Of a DNA stretch of 64,000 nucleotides, positions 33,168-41,248 are shown piece by piece. A program made the translations under genes and the position numbers. The notes below the pieces were generated by a model, which saw nothing but the letters and a program-made list of their open reading frames with translations, had not been told where the DNA came from and ran no database searches. Origin of the DNA: Agromyces subbeticus DSM 16689 (GTDB lineage: Bacteria > Actinomycetota > Actinomycetes > Actinomycetales > Microbacteriaceae); the NCBI RefSeq assembly GCF_000421565.1, contig NZ_ATXG01000001.1:558001-622000 (forward strand), given 5' to 3'. Each line of letters opens with the position of its first letter. The stretch's first letter is position 1.

Positions 33168-34612
33168 GAGTCGAACCCCAGCCCGAGGGCGTCGAGCGTC
33201 TTCAGCAGCACGTTGCGCTTGCCGCGGTCGTGGTCGGCCCGGTCGAGCGACCAGCGCGTGGCGTTGATGCCGATCGCGGCAGCCGGCTCTGGTGGGAATG
33301 GCAGCGGGCGCTTCCGTACCATCTCGAGCGAGGTGCGCTCGTTGTCGCGACCCTCGAGCAGGTCGAGCATGACTTCGGCGGCGAAGCGCGTCGAGCCCAC
33401 GCCGAGGCCCGTGAAGCCCGCCGCGTAGGCGATGCGGTCATCGCGGGCCGTGCCGAAGAACGCCGTGAACTGGGTGCTCGTGTCGATCGCGCCCGCCCAC
33501 TGGTGGCTGAACTGCAGGCCCTCGAGTTGCGGGAACGTCGTGAAGAAGTGGCTCGCGAGCTTCTGCCACGTCTCTGGCCGGTTCTCGTAGTCGCTGCGCA
33601 CCTTGCGGCCGTAGTGGTAGATCGCGTCGTAGCCGCCGAAGAGGATGCGGTTGTCTTTCGAGAGCCGGTAGTAGTGGAACTGGTTCGCCATGTCGCCGAT
33701 GCCCTGGCGGTCGTTCCAGCCGATGTCGGCGAGCTGCTTCGGCGACAGCGGCTCGGTCATCAGCACGTAGTCGTAGACCGGCACGGTCATCAGGCGGTTG
33801 CGCTTCAGCAATGACGGGAACACGTTCGTGGCGAGCACGGCATGCGCAGCGTCGACCCGGCCGCCATCGGTGACGACCGAGACGGCGCCCGTCGATCCCG
33901 GCGTCTCGAGGCGCTTGACGGGGGAGTGCTCGAAGATCTCGACCCCGAGCTCTTCGGCGACCCGGGCGAGCTCTGCGGCGAGCCGTGCCGGATGCAGCAT
34001 GCCGTTCGTCCGCTGCTCCCAGACTCCCGCGAGATAGGTGGGCGAGGCGACCGAGGCCTGCACCTGCGCCTCATCGAGATAGACGATGCCCTCTTCGCCG
34101 CGCGCGACGGCCTCGGCATGCCACTCGCGCAGCCACTCGACCTGGTGTTCCTCGATCGCCGGCGCGAGCTGGCCGGTGCGCTCGAAGTGGAAGTCCATGC
34201 CGAGCTCGGCCTCTGACGCTTCGATCGCGTCGAGGTTCTCGATGCCGAGGCGGTGGAGCGTCGGCATCTCCTTCGGCCAGCGGGCCATGCCGTTCTCGTC
34301 ACCGTGAGTGAGGCTCGCCTCGCAGAAGCCGCCGTTGCGGCCCGATGCCGCCCAGCCGATGGACTTCGCCTCGACGAGCACGACGTGCGCGTTCGGGTTG
34401 CGGCGCTTGGCGAGCACCGCGCTCCAGAGGCCGGTGTAGCCGCCGCCGACGACGACGAGGTCGGCCACGCGCCGCCCCGTGAGCTTCGGGCGACCGCCGA
34501 CGGCGCCGGCGGGCAGGTCGTCGAGCCAGAACACCGAGTGCCTGGTGGCGGCGAGTGCGTGCTCGACGACGGATGCCGGCGGCTGACGTCGTTCGAAGAC
34601 GGTGGTTCCCAC
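33164..34612 (-). CDS. FAD-dependent oxidoreductase (DAO fold, PuuB/gamma-glutamylputrescine oxidase-like)
   Basis: 482 residues. The FAD site ADLVVVGGGYTGLWSAVLAKRRNPNAHVVLVEAKSIGWAASGRNGGF is standard for the DAO family; the SGRNGGF and the end GFTGLGVGSTRFAAEVMLDLL are typical for putrescine or sarcosine-type amine oxidases. GTG 34612 is preferred over GTG 34621 because CGGAG lies 8 bases before it. The cupin is coupled downstream. It may oxidise a glutamylated amine or an amino acid derivative; this is inference from family resemblance. Confidence 0.85.
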   Translation of the reverse strand: MGTTVFERRQPPASVVEHALAATRHSVFWLDDLPAGAVGGRPKLTGRRVADLVVVGGGYTGLWSAVLAKRRNPNAHVVLVEAKSIGWAASGRNGGFCEASLTHGDENGMARWPKEMPTLHRLGIENLDAIEASEAELGMDFHFERTGQLAPAIEEHQVEWLREWHAEAVARGEEGIVYLDEAQVQASVASPTYLAGVWEQRTNGMLHPARLAAELARVAEELGVEIFEHSPVKRLETPGSTGAVSVVTDGGRVDAAHAVLATNVFPSLLKRNRLMTVPVYDYVLMTEPLSPKQLADIGWNDRQGIGDMANQFHYYRLSKDNRILFGGYDAIYHYGRKVRSDYENRPETWQKLASHFFTTFPQLEGLQFSHQWAGAIDTSTQFTAFFGTARDDRIAYAAGFTGLGVGSTRFAAEVMLDLLEGRDNERTSLEMVRKRPLPFPPEPAAAIGINATRWSLDRADHDRGKRNVLLKTLDALGLGFDS

Positions 34613-34768
34613 TGCGATCACTCCGATGCGGTTGTGGTGGATTCCATCCTCCCGCGCGCACAGTGCCCGCCGCTATGGGCCAGGTGTCGCGACATCCGCT
34701 CGCCTCCGGACAGGGTGGCCGGATACGGCGGATGCGTACATGTCGGTGCGGGCACGCGAAGATGGCAC

Positions 34769-35554
34769 GTGACCGATTCGATCGACTACTCCCGTTACGA
34801 GATCGAGTTCGACGCCGACTTCTCCGGCAGCGACCTCGACCCGGCCCAGTGGCTGCCGTACTACCTGCCGCAGTGGTCGAGCCGTGAACGCAGCCGCGCC
34901 CGCTACGAGATCGGCGAGGGGCGTCTCACGCTGCGTGTCGATGCCGACCAGTCGCCGTGGTCCGAGGAGTACGACGGGTCGGTGCGGGTGTCGAACCTGC
35001 AGACGGCGGTGCGTTCCGGGCCGCTCGGCAGCGCGTCTGGTCAGCACCCGTTCCGCGAGGGGCTCGTCGTGCGGGAGGCGCAGCCCGACGTGCGGCTCTA
35101 CACCCCGCGCTATGGAATCGTCGAGGTGCGCGCCGCTGCGACCGTCGGCGAGCACAGCATGGCGGCGCTGTGGATGATCGGCGTCGAAGACCGGCCAGAG
35201 CAGTCGGCTGAGATCTGCGTGTTCGAGATCTTCGGGCGTGAGATCGGCGAGCACGAGGCGCTCGTCGGCATGGGGGTGCATCCCTTCAACGACCCGTCGA
35301 TCCGTGACGACTTCGCGCGGGTGGCGATGCCGGGCGACGCTCGGCAGTTCCACGACTACGCCGTCGAGTGGGCGCCGGGGTCGACGGTGTTCTTCATCGA
35401 CGGCCGTGAGGTGCATCGCAGCGACCAGTCGCCTGACTATCCCATGCAGTTGATGCTCGACCTGTTCCACTTCCCGCCCGAATCGGGTGAGGGCGTCGAA
35501 TATCCGCAAGCGTTCACGGTCGAGTGGGTCCGGGGCTACCGCCGCCTCGCGTAG
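34769..35554 (+). CDS. GH16-like (laminarinase/beta-glucanase fold) protein lacking the usual catalytic Asp
   Basis: 261 residues. The opening (IEFDADFSGSDLDPAQWLPYYLPQWSS), GRLTLRVDADQSPW, YGIVEVRAAATVGEHSMAALWMIG, and FHDYAVEWAPGSTVFFIDGREVHRSDQSPDYPMQLMLDLF follow the GH16 jelly roll. The catalytic site, normally E-x-D-x-x-E, reads EICVFE here, with the Asp replaced by Cys; both Glu remain. Secreted GH16 enzymes have signal peptides; none is seen. It starts with GTG 34769. It may be a weak or non-catalytic carbohydrate binder. Confidence 0.75.
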   Translation: MTDSIDYSRYEIEFDADFSGSDLDPAQWLPYYLPQWSSRERSRARYEIGEGRLTLRVDADQSPWSEEYDGSVRVSNLQTAVRSGPLGSASGQHPFREGLVVREAQPDVRLYTPRYGIVEVRAAATVGEHSMAALWMIGVEDRPEQSAEICVFEIFGREIGEHEALVGMGVHPFNDPSIRDDFARVAMPGDARQFHDYAVEWAPGSTVFFIDGREVHRSDQSPDYPMQLMLDLFHFPPESGEGVEYPQAFTVEWVRGYRRLA

Positions 35555-35575
35555 CGGCAGGGGAGGGCAGGAACG

Positions 35576-37063
35576 TCAGGCCTGCGGGGCGTGCGCCTCG
35601 AGGAACTGGTAGACCTCGGTCTGGTCGACGCCGGGGAACGTGCCGGTCGGCAGCGCCGCGAGCAGCGAGGTCGGGGTGCGGGCCGCCGGCCACGAGGCAT
35701 CCGCCCACCGATCGGCGAGGCTGGTCGGTGCCTGGCAGCACGCGGGGTCGGGGCACCGCGACACCGCACGATGCGGTGTCTCGCGCCCGCGGAACCACTT
35801 CACGTGCTCGAACGGCACGCCGACCGACACCGAGTACTCGCCCTCTTTCGCCTTCTCGATGCGCGAGGTGCACCAGAACGTGCCCGACGGAGTGTCGGTG
35901 TACTGGTACCACGGGCTGAACCGGTCTTCGACGTCGAACACCGTGCGCGCGGTCCAGTTGCGGCACATCGTCGTGCCCTCGATCGCGCCGAGGGCATCGG
36001 ACGGGAAGCGCACGCGATCGTTCTCGTACGCCTTGATGATCGTGCCCGACTCGTGCACCTTGGTGAAGTGCACGGGGATGCCGAGCCGCGCCGTCGCGAG
36101 GTTCGTGAACCGGTGCGCCGCGGTCTCGTACGAGACGGCGAAGGCGTCGCGCAGCTCCTCCATCGAGATGCGGCGCAGGTTCTTCGCCTCGGTCAGGAAC
36201 CGCACTGCTGCCTGCTCGGGCAGCAGGATCGCGGCCGTGAGGTAGTTCGTCTCGATGCGCTGGCGCAGGAAGTCGGCGTAGCCGGCCGGCTCCTCGTGGC
36301 CGAGCAGGTGGCTCGCGAGGGCCTGCAGGATCGGTGAGCGGGAGTCGCGCGACGGCGACTGCTGTGTCGGCAGGTAGACGCGCCCGTTGCGCTTGTCGGT
36401 CACCGAACGGGTGGAGTGCGGCAGGTCGCCGACGTAGTGCAGCGAGTAGCCGAGGTGGCTCGCCATGTCGGCGACCAGCTGGTGAGAGACCGGGCCGCCG
36501 GTGTGGCCGACCGCTTCGAGCAGCTCGGCCGCCTTCGCCTCCAGCTCGGGATAGAAGTTGTCGCGAGCCCGCATCTCGTCGCGCAGCTGGGCATTCGCGC
36601 GGCGCGCCTCTTCGGGGGTCGCGGCACGCTCGCGGTGCAAGCGGTCGATCTCGTTGTGCAGGCTCAGGATCGTCTGCAGGGTCTGGTCGTTCATGCCCTT
36701 CGCGACGCGGAACGACGGCAGGCCGAGCGCGGCGAACACCGGCCCGCGCTGTGCGCGCTCGACGGCGATCTCGAGGGCGGCGCGCTCCGAAGGGGCATCC
36801 GCTCGCAGCAGTTCGTCGACGCTCGTGCCGAGCGCGAGGGCGATCGTGCGCAGCATCGAGAGTCGCGGCTCGCGCTTGCCGTTCTCGATCGCGCTGACCT
36901 GCGAAGGCGCCCGGTCGATCGCCGTGGCGAGCTCGCCGAGGGTCAGGCCACGGGCCGTTCGGCGATCGCGGATGCGGCGGCCGAGCGTGAGCGCGTCGAC
37001 CTCGTCGGCACTCGACTCGGCAAGGTCGGGGGAGGGATTCGCGCTGCGATCCGCGGTGATCAT
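35576..37063 (-). CDS. ScfR-type XRE regulator (HTH + ImmA/IrrE + DUF2083; RamB-like)
   Basis: 495 residues. HTH near residues 26-80 (LGRRIRDRRTARGLTLGELATAIDRAPSQVSAIENGKREPRLS), a middle ImmA/IrrE-type region with ALASHLLGHEEPAGYADFLRQRIETNYLTAAILLP, and the C-terminal DUF2083 block (RNWTARTVFDVEDRF... CPDPACCQAP). This is the short-chain-acyl-CoA-responsive family, including RamB and MccR, which tune acetate, propionate and glyoxylate genes. ATG 37063 has GAAGGC upstream; the frame extends 12 codons further to a TTG. An aceA-aceB pair lies 16 kb away in the same window with a RamB-like site. Confidence 0.88.
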   Translation of the reverse strand: MITADRSANPSPDLAESSADEVDALTLGRRIRDRRTARGLTLGELATAIDRAPSQVSAIENGKREPRLSMLRTIALALGTSVDELLRADAPSERAALEIAVERAQRGPVFAALGLPSFRVAKGMNDQTLQTILSLHNEIDRLHRERAATPEEARRANAQLRDEMRARDNFYPELEAKAAELLEAVGHTGGPVSHQLVADMASHLGYSLHYVGDLPHSTRSVTDKRNGRVYLPTQQSPSRDSRSPILQALASHLLGHEEPAGYADFLRQRIETNYLTAAILLPEQAAVRFLTEAKNLRRISMEELRDAFAVSYETAAHRFTNLATARLGIPVHFTKVHESGTIIKAYENDRVRFPSDALGAIEGTTMCRNWTARTVFDVEDRFSPWYQYTDTPSGTFWCTSRIEKAKEGEYSVSVGVPFEHVKWFRGRETPHRAVSRCPDPACCQAPTSLADRWADASWPAARTPTSLLAALPTGTFPGVDQTEVYQFLEAHAPQA

Positions 37064-37205
37064 GCCTTCGATGGTGACACGGGCGAGGGGATGCCGCAAA
37101 CGGAAGAATCTCGAAACTTCTGCCGTTGGCCAGTGGATTCCCGATATTCACCTCGATCATGTCGAATGCGGCGTTGAAAGAACATGATTCTGCGGCGGAC
37201 GCTGC

Positions 37206-38168
37206 TCAAGCCGATGGACTCAGTCGTGGTTTCAGCTCGTTCGCGAAGAAGTCCATGAACCCGTCGGGGTCGGGCCCGTTGTTCATCAGCACGACGTGGT
37301 CGTAGCCGACCTCCTCGTACCTGCGGATCGCGTCGAGGTGCTTGGCGACATCGGGCCCGCAGGGCATCGTGTTCGCCACGTCCTCCGGCCTGACGACTTC
37401 GGCGGCCGCCTCGAAGTTGGACGGATTCGGGAGCTCGCTCATGACCTTCCATCCCGTGAGCGACCAGCGGCTCGTCTCGAATGCCGACTGGACCGCCTCC
37501 TCCTCGGTCTCCGCCCACGCGAGACCCACCTCGCCGTACCTCGGGCCATCGCCCCCTGCAGCGCGGTACGCCTCGAGCAGCTCGGTCTTCGGCTCGGTGC
37601 CGAACATGCCGTCGCCGAGTTCGGCGGCGAGCTCGGCGGCATCCGGGCCGCCTGCCGCGACCGCGATGCCGGGCAGCTCGTCGGGAAGGTCGAACACGCG
37701 GGCGTCCTCGAGGTCGAGGTACTCGCCTCGGTACGACTGGTACCCGCCCGACCACAGCAGACGGATGATCTCGATCGCTTCACGCAGCATATTCTGCCGC
37801 TCGGCGACCGCCGGGAATCCGCGCCCCACGACGTGTTCGTTCAGGCGCTCCCCGGAACCGACGCCGAGTGTGAACCGGCCGTCGGAGAGGAGCGCGACGG
37901 TGGCGGCCGCCTGGGCGATGATCGCCGGGTGATATCGCACGGTCGGGCACGTGACGCCGGTCGCGAGCCCGAGCCGCGAGGTCTTCGCCGCGATCGAGCC
38001 GAGCACGCTCCACGCGAACGGCGAGTGCCCCTGCGAGTCGAGCCAGGGATGGAAGTGATCGCTGATTTCCACGAAATCGAATCCGCTCTGCTCTGCGAGC
38101 TCGGCCTGGCGAACGAGTTCTCTCGGAGCGAAGGCTTCAGCAGACAGCTTGTAGCCATATCGGATCAT
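37206..38168 (-). CDS. LLM-class F420-dependent oxidoreductase (G6PDH-like subfamily)
   Basis: 320 residues. Bacterial luciferase-like barrel: GYKLSAEAFAPRELVRQAELAEQSGFDFVEISDHFHPW, LGSIAAKTSRLGLATGVTCP, and GVGSGERLNEHVVGRGFPAVAERQNMLREAIEIIRLLW are characteristic of F420-using enzymes related to glucose-6-phosphate dehydrogenase (the Fgd-type subfamily). ATG 38168 follows GAGGGGGACC. Substrate not predicted. The gene stands alone, transcribed in the same direction as the ScfR gene downstream. Confidence 0.85.
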   Translation of the reverse strand: MIRYGYKLSAEAFAPRELVRQAELAEQSGFDFVEISDHFHPWLDSQGHSPFAWSVLGSIAAKTSRLGLATGVTCPTVRYHPAIIAQAAATVALLSDGRFTLGVGSGERLNEHVVGRGFPAVAERQNMLREAIEIIRLLWSGGYQSYRGEYLDLEDARVFDLPDELPGIAVAAGGPDAAELAAELGDGMFGTEPKTELLEAYRAAGGDGPRYGEVGLAWAETEEEAVQSAFETSRWSLTGWKVMSELPNPSNFEAAAEVVRPEDVANTMPCGPDVAKHLDAIRRYEEVGYDHVVLMNNGPDPDGFMDFFANELKPRLSPSA

Positions 38169-38560
38169 CGGTCCCCCTCGCTGGTCGGTGCAGGGCCGCA
38201 CCTTCGACGGTGCTGTCGAATCGGCCCGCGATACCGTCGACGTCGGCGACGCTACCCGTGCGTCATCTGGCTCGGAAGCGCTTGCGGCGGACACCCGCAA
38301 GGACGACAATGCGCGGGTTGCGCTCCGACCGGTCTGACGTTGCCTGCAGCCAAAGCGCGCAGGCCCGTAGGCGCCCGTTATACGCCGCCGTCGCCGGCCG
38401 CGCAAGTCCCTTCTCGCGCGAGCAGCCCCGCTCTAACGTTGCGCGCATCAGCCGGCGTCGACCTCATCATCCTGTCCGACCCCGGCCCATCCCGACGGCG
38501 CGACCCGACTCCGAACCGGCATCGATCGACGCTGACCGACACCACGGAAGCGAGAGCAAG
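38169..38560. other. 392-bp spacer without a gene
   Basis: Divergent region between the F420 enzyme and the envelope operon. One clean hairpin, CTTGCGG-N7-CCGCAAG (38281-38301). I see no convincing -35/-10 pair or ORF with coding character. It must hold the promoters of both neighbours. Confidence 0.6.
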
Positions 38561-39343
38561 ATGACCGAGAACACCCCATCCCAGCATTCGGACGACGTGC
38601 CGACGACTGGCTCCATGCGTGATGTCGACGCCGGTGCCGGAACGAGCACCGGAGGCGGTTCCGGCGCGACCGGGCGCCACCCGGGCGGTGTCACCACCGA
38701 CTCTGCCGGCTCCACCGGCGCGGGCCGATCGCCCTCTCTCGCCGACGACGCCGCCTCGGTGGCCTCCGACGCCGGGGAAGCCGGCCACCGAGTGGCCGAC
38801 GTCGCCAAGGAGGAAGGCAAGGCCGTCGTCGAGGAGACCACGGAACAGGCGCGCCGGCTCGCCGACGATGTCACCACCGAACTGCGCGAGCAAGCGGCGG
38901 TGCAGCAGAAGCGGGTAGCCAGCGGACTCCGGTCCGCGGGAGCGCAGTTCACGCACATGGCCGAGGATTCCAGCGAGCCGGGCTACGCCGCCGACCTCGT
39001 GCGCCAAGCGGGCCGGCGGGCCGACGATGTCGCCCAGTGGCTCGATGCACGAGACCCCGGTTCTCTCGTGCAAGAGGTGAAGTCGTTCGCCCGCCGGCGA
39101 CCGGGAGCCTTCCTCGCGATCGCGGTCGGAGCCGGCGTCGTCGTCGGACGGCTGACGCGGGCACTCGCGACGCCGCCCGACCACGGGTCCGCTGCGTCGG
39201 AGTCCCGAGCGTCCGGATCGGTTGCACCCGGCGCGAGGACGGTGACGCCTGCCGCCGCCGGAATCCGAACCCCCGGTGCCGGCCAGCCTGGATCAGTGGG
39301 TGCACGATCAGTCGGTGCGCCTGGAGGAGGCGTGGCACGATGA
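38561..39343 (+). CDS. Envelope-stress-type protein, disordered N-terminus and one membrane segment
   Basis: 260 residues: a low-complexity Ser/Thr/Gly start (1-55), a helical, amphipathic middle with many Ala, Glu and Arg (about 60-170; coiled coil-like), a short hydrophobic stretch FLAIAVGAGVVVGRLTRAL (near 185-205) and a Gly/Ala tail. It is first of three genes joined by two ATGA overlaps. No named domain. The set (this, a Holin-X-type protein and a DUF3618 protein) is a typical actinobacterial membrane-stress operon of unknown role. Confidence 0.65.
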   Translation: MTENTPSQHSDDVPTTGSMRDVDAGAGTSTGGGSGATGRHPGGVTTDSAGSTGAGRSPSLADDAASVASDAGEAGHRVADVAKEEGKAVVEETTEQARRLADDVTTELREQAAVQQKRVASGLRSAGAQFTHMAEDSSEPGYAADLVRQAGRRADDVAQWLDARDPGSLVQEVKSFARRRPGAFLAIAVGAGVVVGRLTRALATPPDHGSAASESRASGSVAPGARTVTPAAAGIRTPGAGQPGSVGARSVGAPGGGVAR

Positions 39344-39846
39344 CCGACGAACCTCGTATCGGCGCGCACGATGCACGGTTGGGATCGACCGATCCGAGAG
39401 CGGGCGCGTCCGCGACATCTGCCGACCTGCCCTCGCCATCGCCCACGCCCTCCGAAGTGCACGCCGAGACGACCTCGCTCGGCGACCTCTTCGCAGAGGT
39501 CAGCCGTGATGTCTCACTGCTCATGCGGCAGGAGGTCGAACTGGCCAAGGCCGAGATCTCGCAGTCGGCGAAGCGGGCCGGAAAGGGTGCCGGCATGTAC
39601 GGCGGCGCCGGCATCGCCGGGTTGCTCGCCGTGCTGTTCCTCTCGATCGCGCTCTGGTGGGGACTCGGCTACTGGATCGGCAACGCCTGGTCGGCCGTCG
39701 TCGTCGCCGCCATCTGGGCCGTCGTTGCACTCGTGCTGGCGGTCATCGGCAAGAAGGAATTCGACAGCGTCGAGGGCATGCCCGAGACCGTCGAGAGCAT
39801 GAAGAAGATACCCGAGACGCTGAAGAGAAATGAGGAGAACCGATGA
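39340..39846 (+). CDS. Holin-X/PF07332-type membrane protein
   Basis: 168 residues: a polar N-terminus, then LGDLFAEVSRDVSLLMRQEVELAKAEISQSAKRAGKGAGMYGGAGIAGLLAVLFLSIAL and a second helix AVVVAAIWAVVALVLAVIG, the two-helix design of the family called actinobacterial putative holin-X. The name does not imply a phage origin; the neighbourhood is chromosomal. ATG overlaps the TGA of the preceding gene and its own TGA overlaps the next ATG. Confidence 0.8.
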   Translation: MTDEPRIGAHDARLGSTDPRAGASATSADLPSPSPTPSEVHAETTSLGDLFAEVSRDVSLLMRQEVELAKAEISQSAKRAGKGAGMYGGAGIAGLLAVLFLSIALWWGLGYWIGNAWSAVVVAAIWAVVALVLAVIGKKEFDSVEGMPETVESMKKIPETLKRNEENR

Positions 39847-40412
39847 GCGACCCCGAACTGATCCGCTCGGACATCGAGCGGACCCGACGAGAACTCGGTA
39901 GCGACGTCGATGCGCTCGCCGACAAGGTCAATCCGGCGAAGATGGCTCACCGCCAGGGCGACCGGATGAGAAACGCGATCGGCCGGCTGACCGACCGGGT
40001 CATGGGCACGGCATCCGACGTGGTCGAATCGGCTGAGTCGGCCGTCGACTCGGCAGGCGAGGCCGTGGCCGGAGCACCGCGGAAGGTTGCATCGGCCACC
40101 CAGGGCAACCCCATCGCGGTCGGCCTCATCGCCTTCGGCGTTGGATGGCTCGCCTCATCCCTCATCCCGGCATCGAGGCCGGAGCGGGATCTCGCAGAGA
40201 AGGCGAAGGAGGCGGCGGCCCCGCTCATCGAGGAGGCGCGAGATGTGGCGCAGGAGTCGGTGGAGCACTTGCGCGAACCCGCCATGGAAGGAGCCGAAGC
40301 CGTCAAGGAACGCGCGACCGAGGCGGTCGAAGCCGTGCGCGACGAGGGAGCTTCGGCGGCATCAGACGTTCAGGCCGAAGCCAAGCATGCTGCGGAGCGC
40401 CGGATGGAGTGA
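39843..40412 (+). CDS. DUF3618-type protein
   Basis: 189 residues. The N-terminus DPELIRSDIERTRRELGSDVDALADKVNPAKMAHRQGDRMRNAIGRL is the DUF3618 signature; a hydrophobic segment IAVGLIAFGVGWLASSLIP (about 90-108) and a long Ala/Glu/Arg-rich amphipathic helix follow. Such proteins travel with Holin-X and YtxH-like genes in actinobacterial and proteobacterial stress operons. Coupled by ATGA to the previous gene. Function not known. Confidence 0.82.
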   Translation: MSDPELIRSDIERTRRELGSDVDALADKVNPAKMAHRQGDRMRNAIGRLTDRVMGTASDVVESAESAVDSAGEAVAGAPRKVASATQGNPIAVGLIAFGVGWLASSLIPASRPERDLAEKAKEAAAPLIEEARDVAQESVEHLREPAMEGAEAVKERATEAVEAVRDEGASAASDVQAEAKHAAERRME

Positions 40413-40642
40413 AGATTCGACGAGCGGATGACGCGAAGCACCCCGCAGAGGACCGGCATCGAAGCCGGAATAGTCAGCTGAGAGGCCACGCCGAGCGTGA
40501 GCGCCCGTCGGAGACGAGCGCGGGCTCGCACAGTGTCTCCCTGACGCGTCGATGGGGAGTTCTCCCCGTTCTCGCTGGCTTGCGGCAACTGGTTGGATGG
40601 ACGGGGCCGCATCGGCCCGCATCAGAGGGGAAAACACACACC

Positions 40643-41125
40643 ATGACTGCAACACGCCCGATCGCCGCCGCATCGCTGGCTCTGCTCGCCCTGCTGTTCA
40701 CCGGCTGCGCGGCCGGCACCGCCGACACCGGATCGTCGGACGGCGCCAAGACCGAGGCGAGCGTCGAGGCCGAGACCACGGCCGATCAGTCGACGCAAGA
40801 GGCGTGCGACCTCATGAAGGGCAGCCTCGAAGAGCTCGTGACCCTCACCAGCGGCGAGAACGCCGGTGCGCTCGCAACCGATCCCGCCGCCGCGGTCACC
40901 GCGCTGAAGACCGCTGAGGCGAGCATGCGCGAAGCCGCCGCCGACGTCACGAACGCCGAGATCGCCGCACCCGCGACCGCCGCCTCGGGCGCGATGACGG
41001 AGTACGTCGCGTTCCTCGACACCGTGGTCGCCGACCCGGCGAACGCCGACATGGCGAAGCTCGGCGAGCAGGTCACGGCACTGCAGACCGGCATCACCGG
41101 CCTCAGCGAGGTCTGCACGCTCTGA
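40643..41125 (+). CDS. Small secreted lipoprotein, hypothetical
   Basis: 160 residues. Signal peptide with the lipobox LFTGC (Cys near residue 22), an acidic Ser/Thr-rich linker, then helices rich in Ala, Glu, Thr with two Cys (ACDLMKGSLEEL, SEVC) that could form a disulphide. No named family. Followed by a very strong hairpin. Confidence 0.75.
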   Translation: MTATRPIAAASLALLALLFTGCAAGTADTGSSDGAKTEASVEAETTADQSTQEACDLMKGSLEELVTLTSGENAGALATDPAAAVTALKTAEASMREAAADVTNAEIAAPATAASGAMTEYVAFLDTVVADPANADMAKLGEQVTALQTGITGLSEVCTL

Positions 41126-41167
41126 TCGCCGACGCGATCTGACGAAGCGGCGTCGCGGCCAGGTTCC

Positions 41168-41205
41168 CCGACGGGGGTGGAAGCACGAGCTTCCACCCCC
41201 GTCGG
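41168..41205. terminator. Bidirectional terminator, lipoprotein / amidohydrolase
   Basis: Perfect 17-bp stem, CCGACGGGGGTGGAAGC / GCTTCCACCCCCGTCGG with loop ACGA, between two convergent genes. Confidence 0.85.
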
Positions 41206-41248
41206 CATTCGGGGATGGGGTGGGGCGCCGGCCGGGGCGCTCAGGCGC

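Noticed and set aside
34253-34768. Upstream extension of the GH16-like gene
   Set aside because: The frame is open but is antisense to the DAO-type oxidase; the fold begins at GTG 34769.
38169-38560. Small gene in the 392-bp spacer
   Set aside because: Available frames give Arg/Pro/Ser-rich sequence without a ribosome site or hydrophobic or motif content.
39340-39846. Holin-like gene suggesting a prophage
   Set aside because: The Holin-X name is historical; there are no phage structural, integrase or lysin genes nearby and the genes form a chromosomal stress-type operon.
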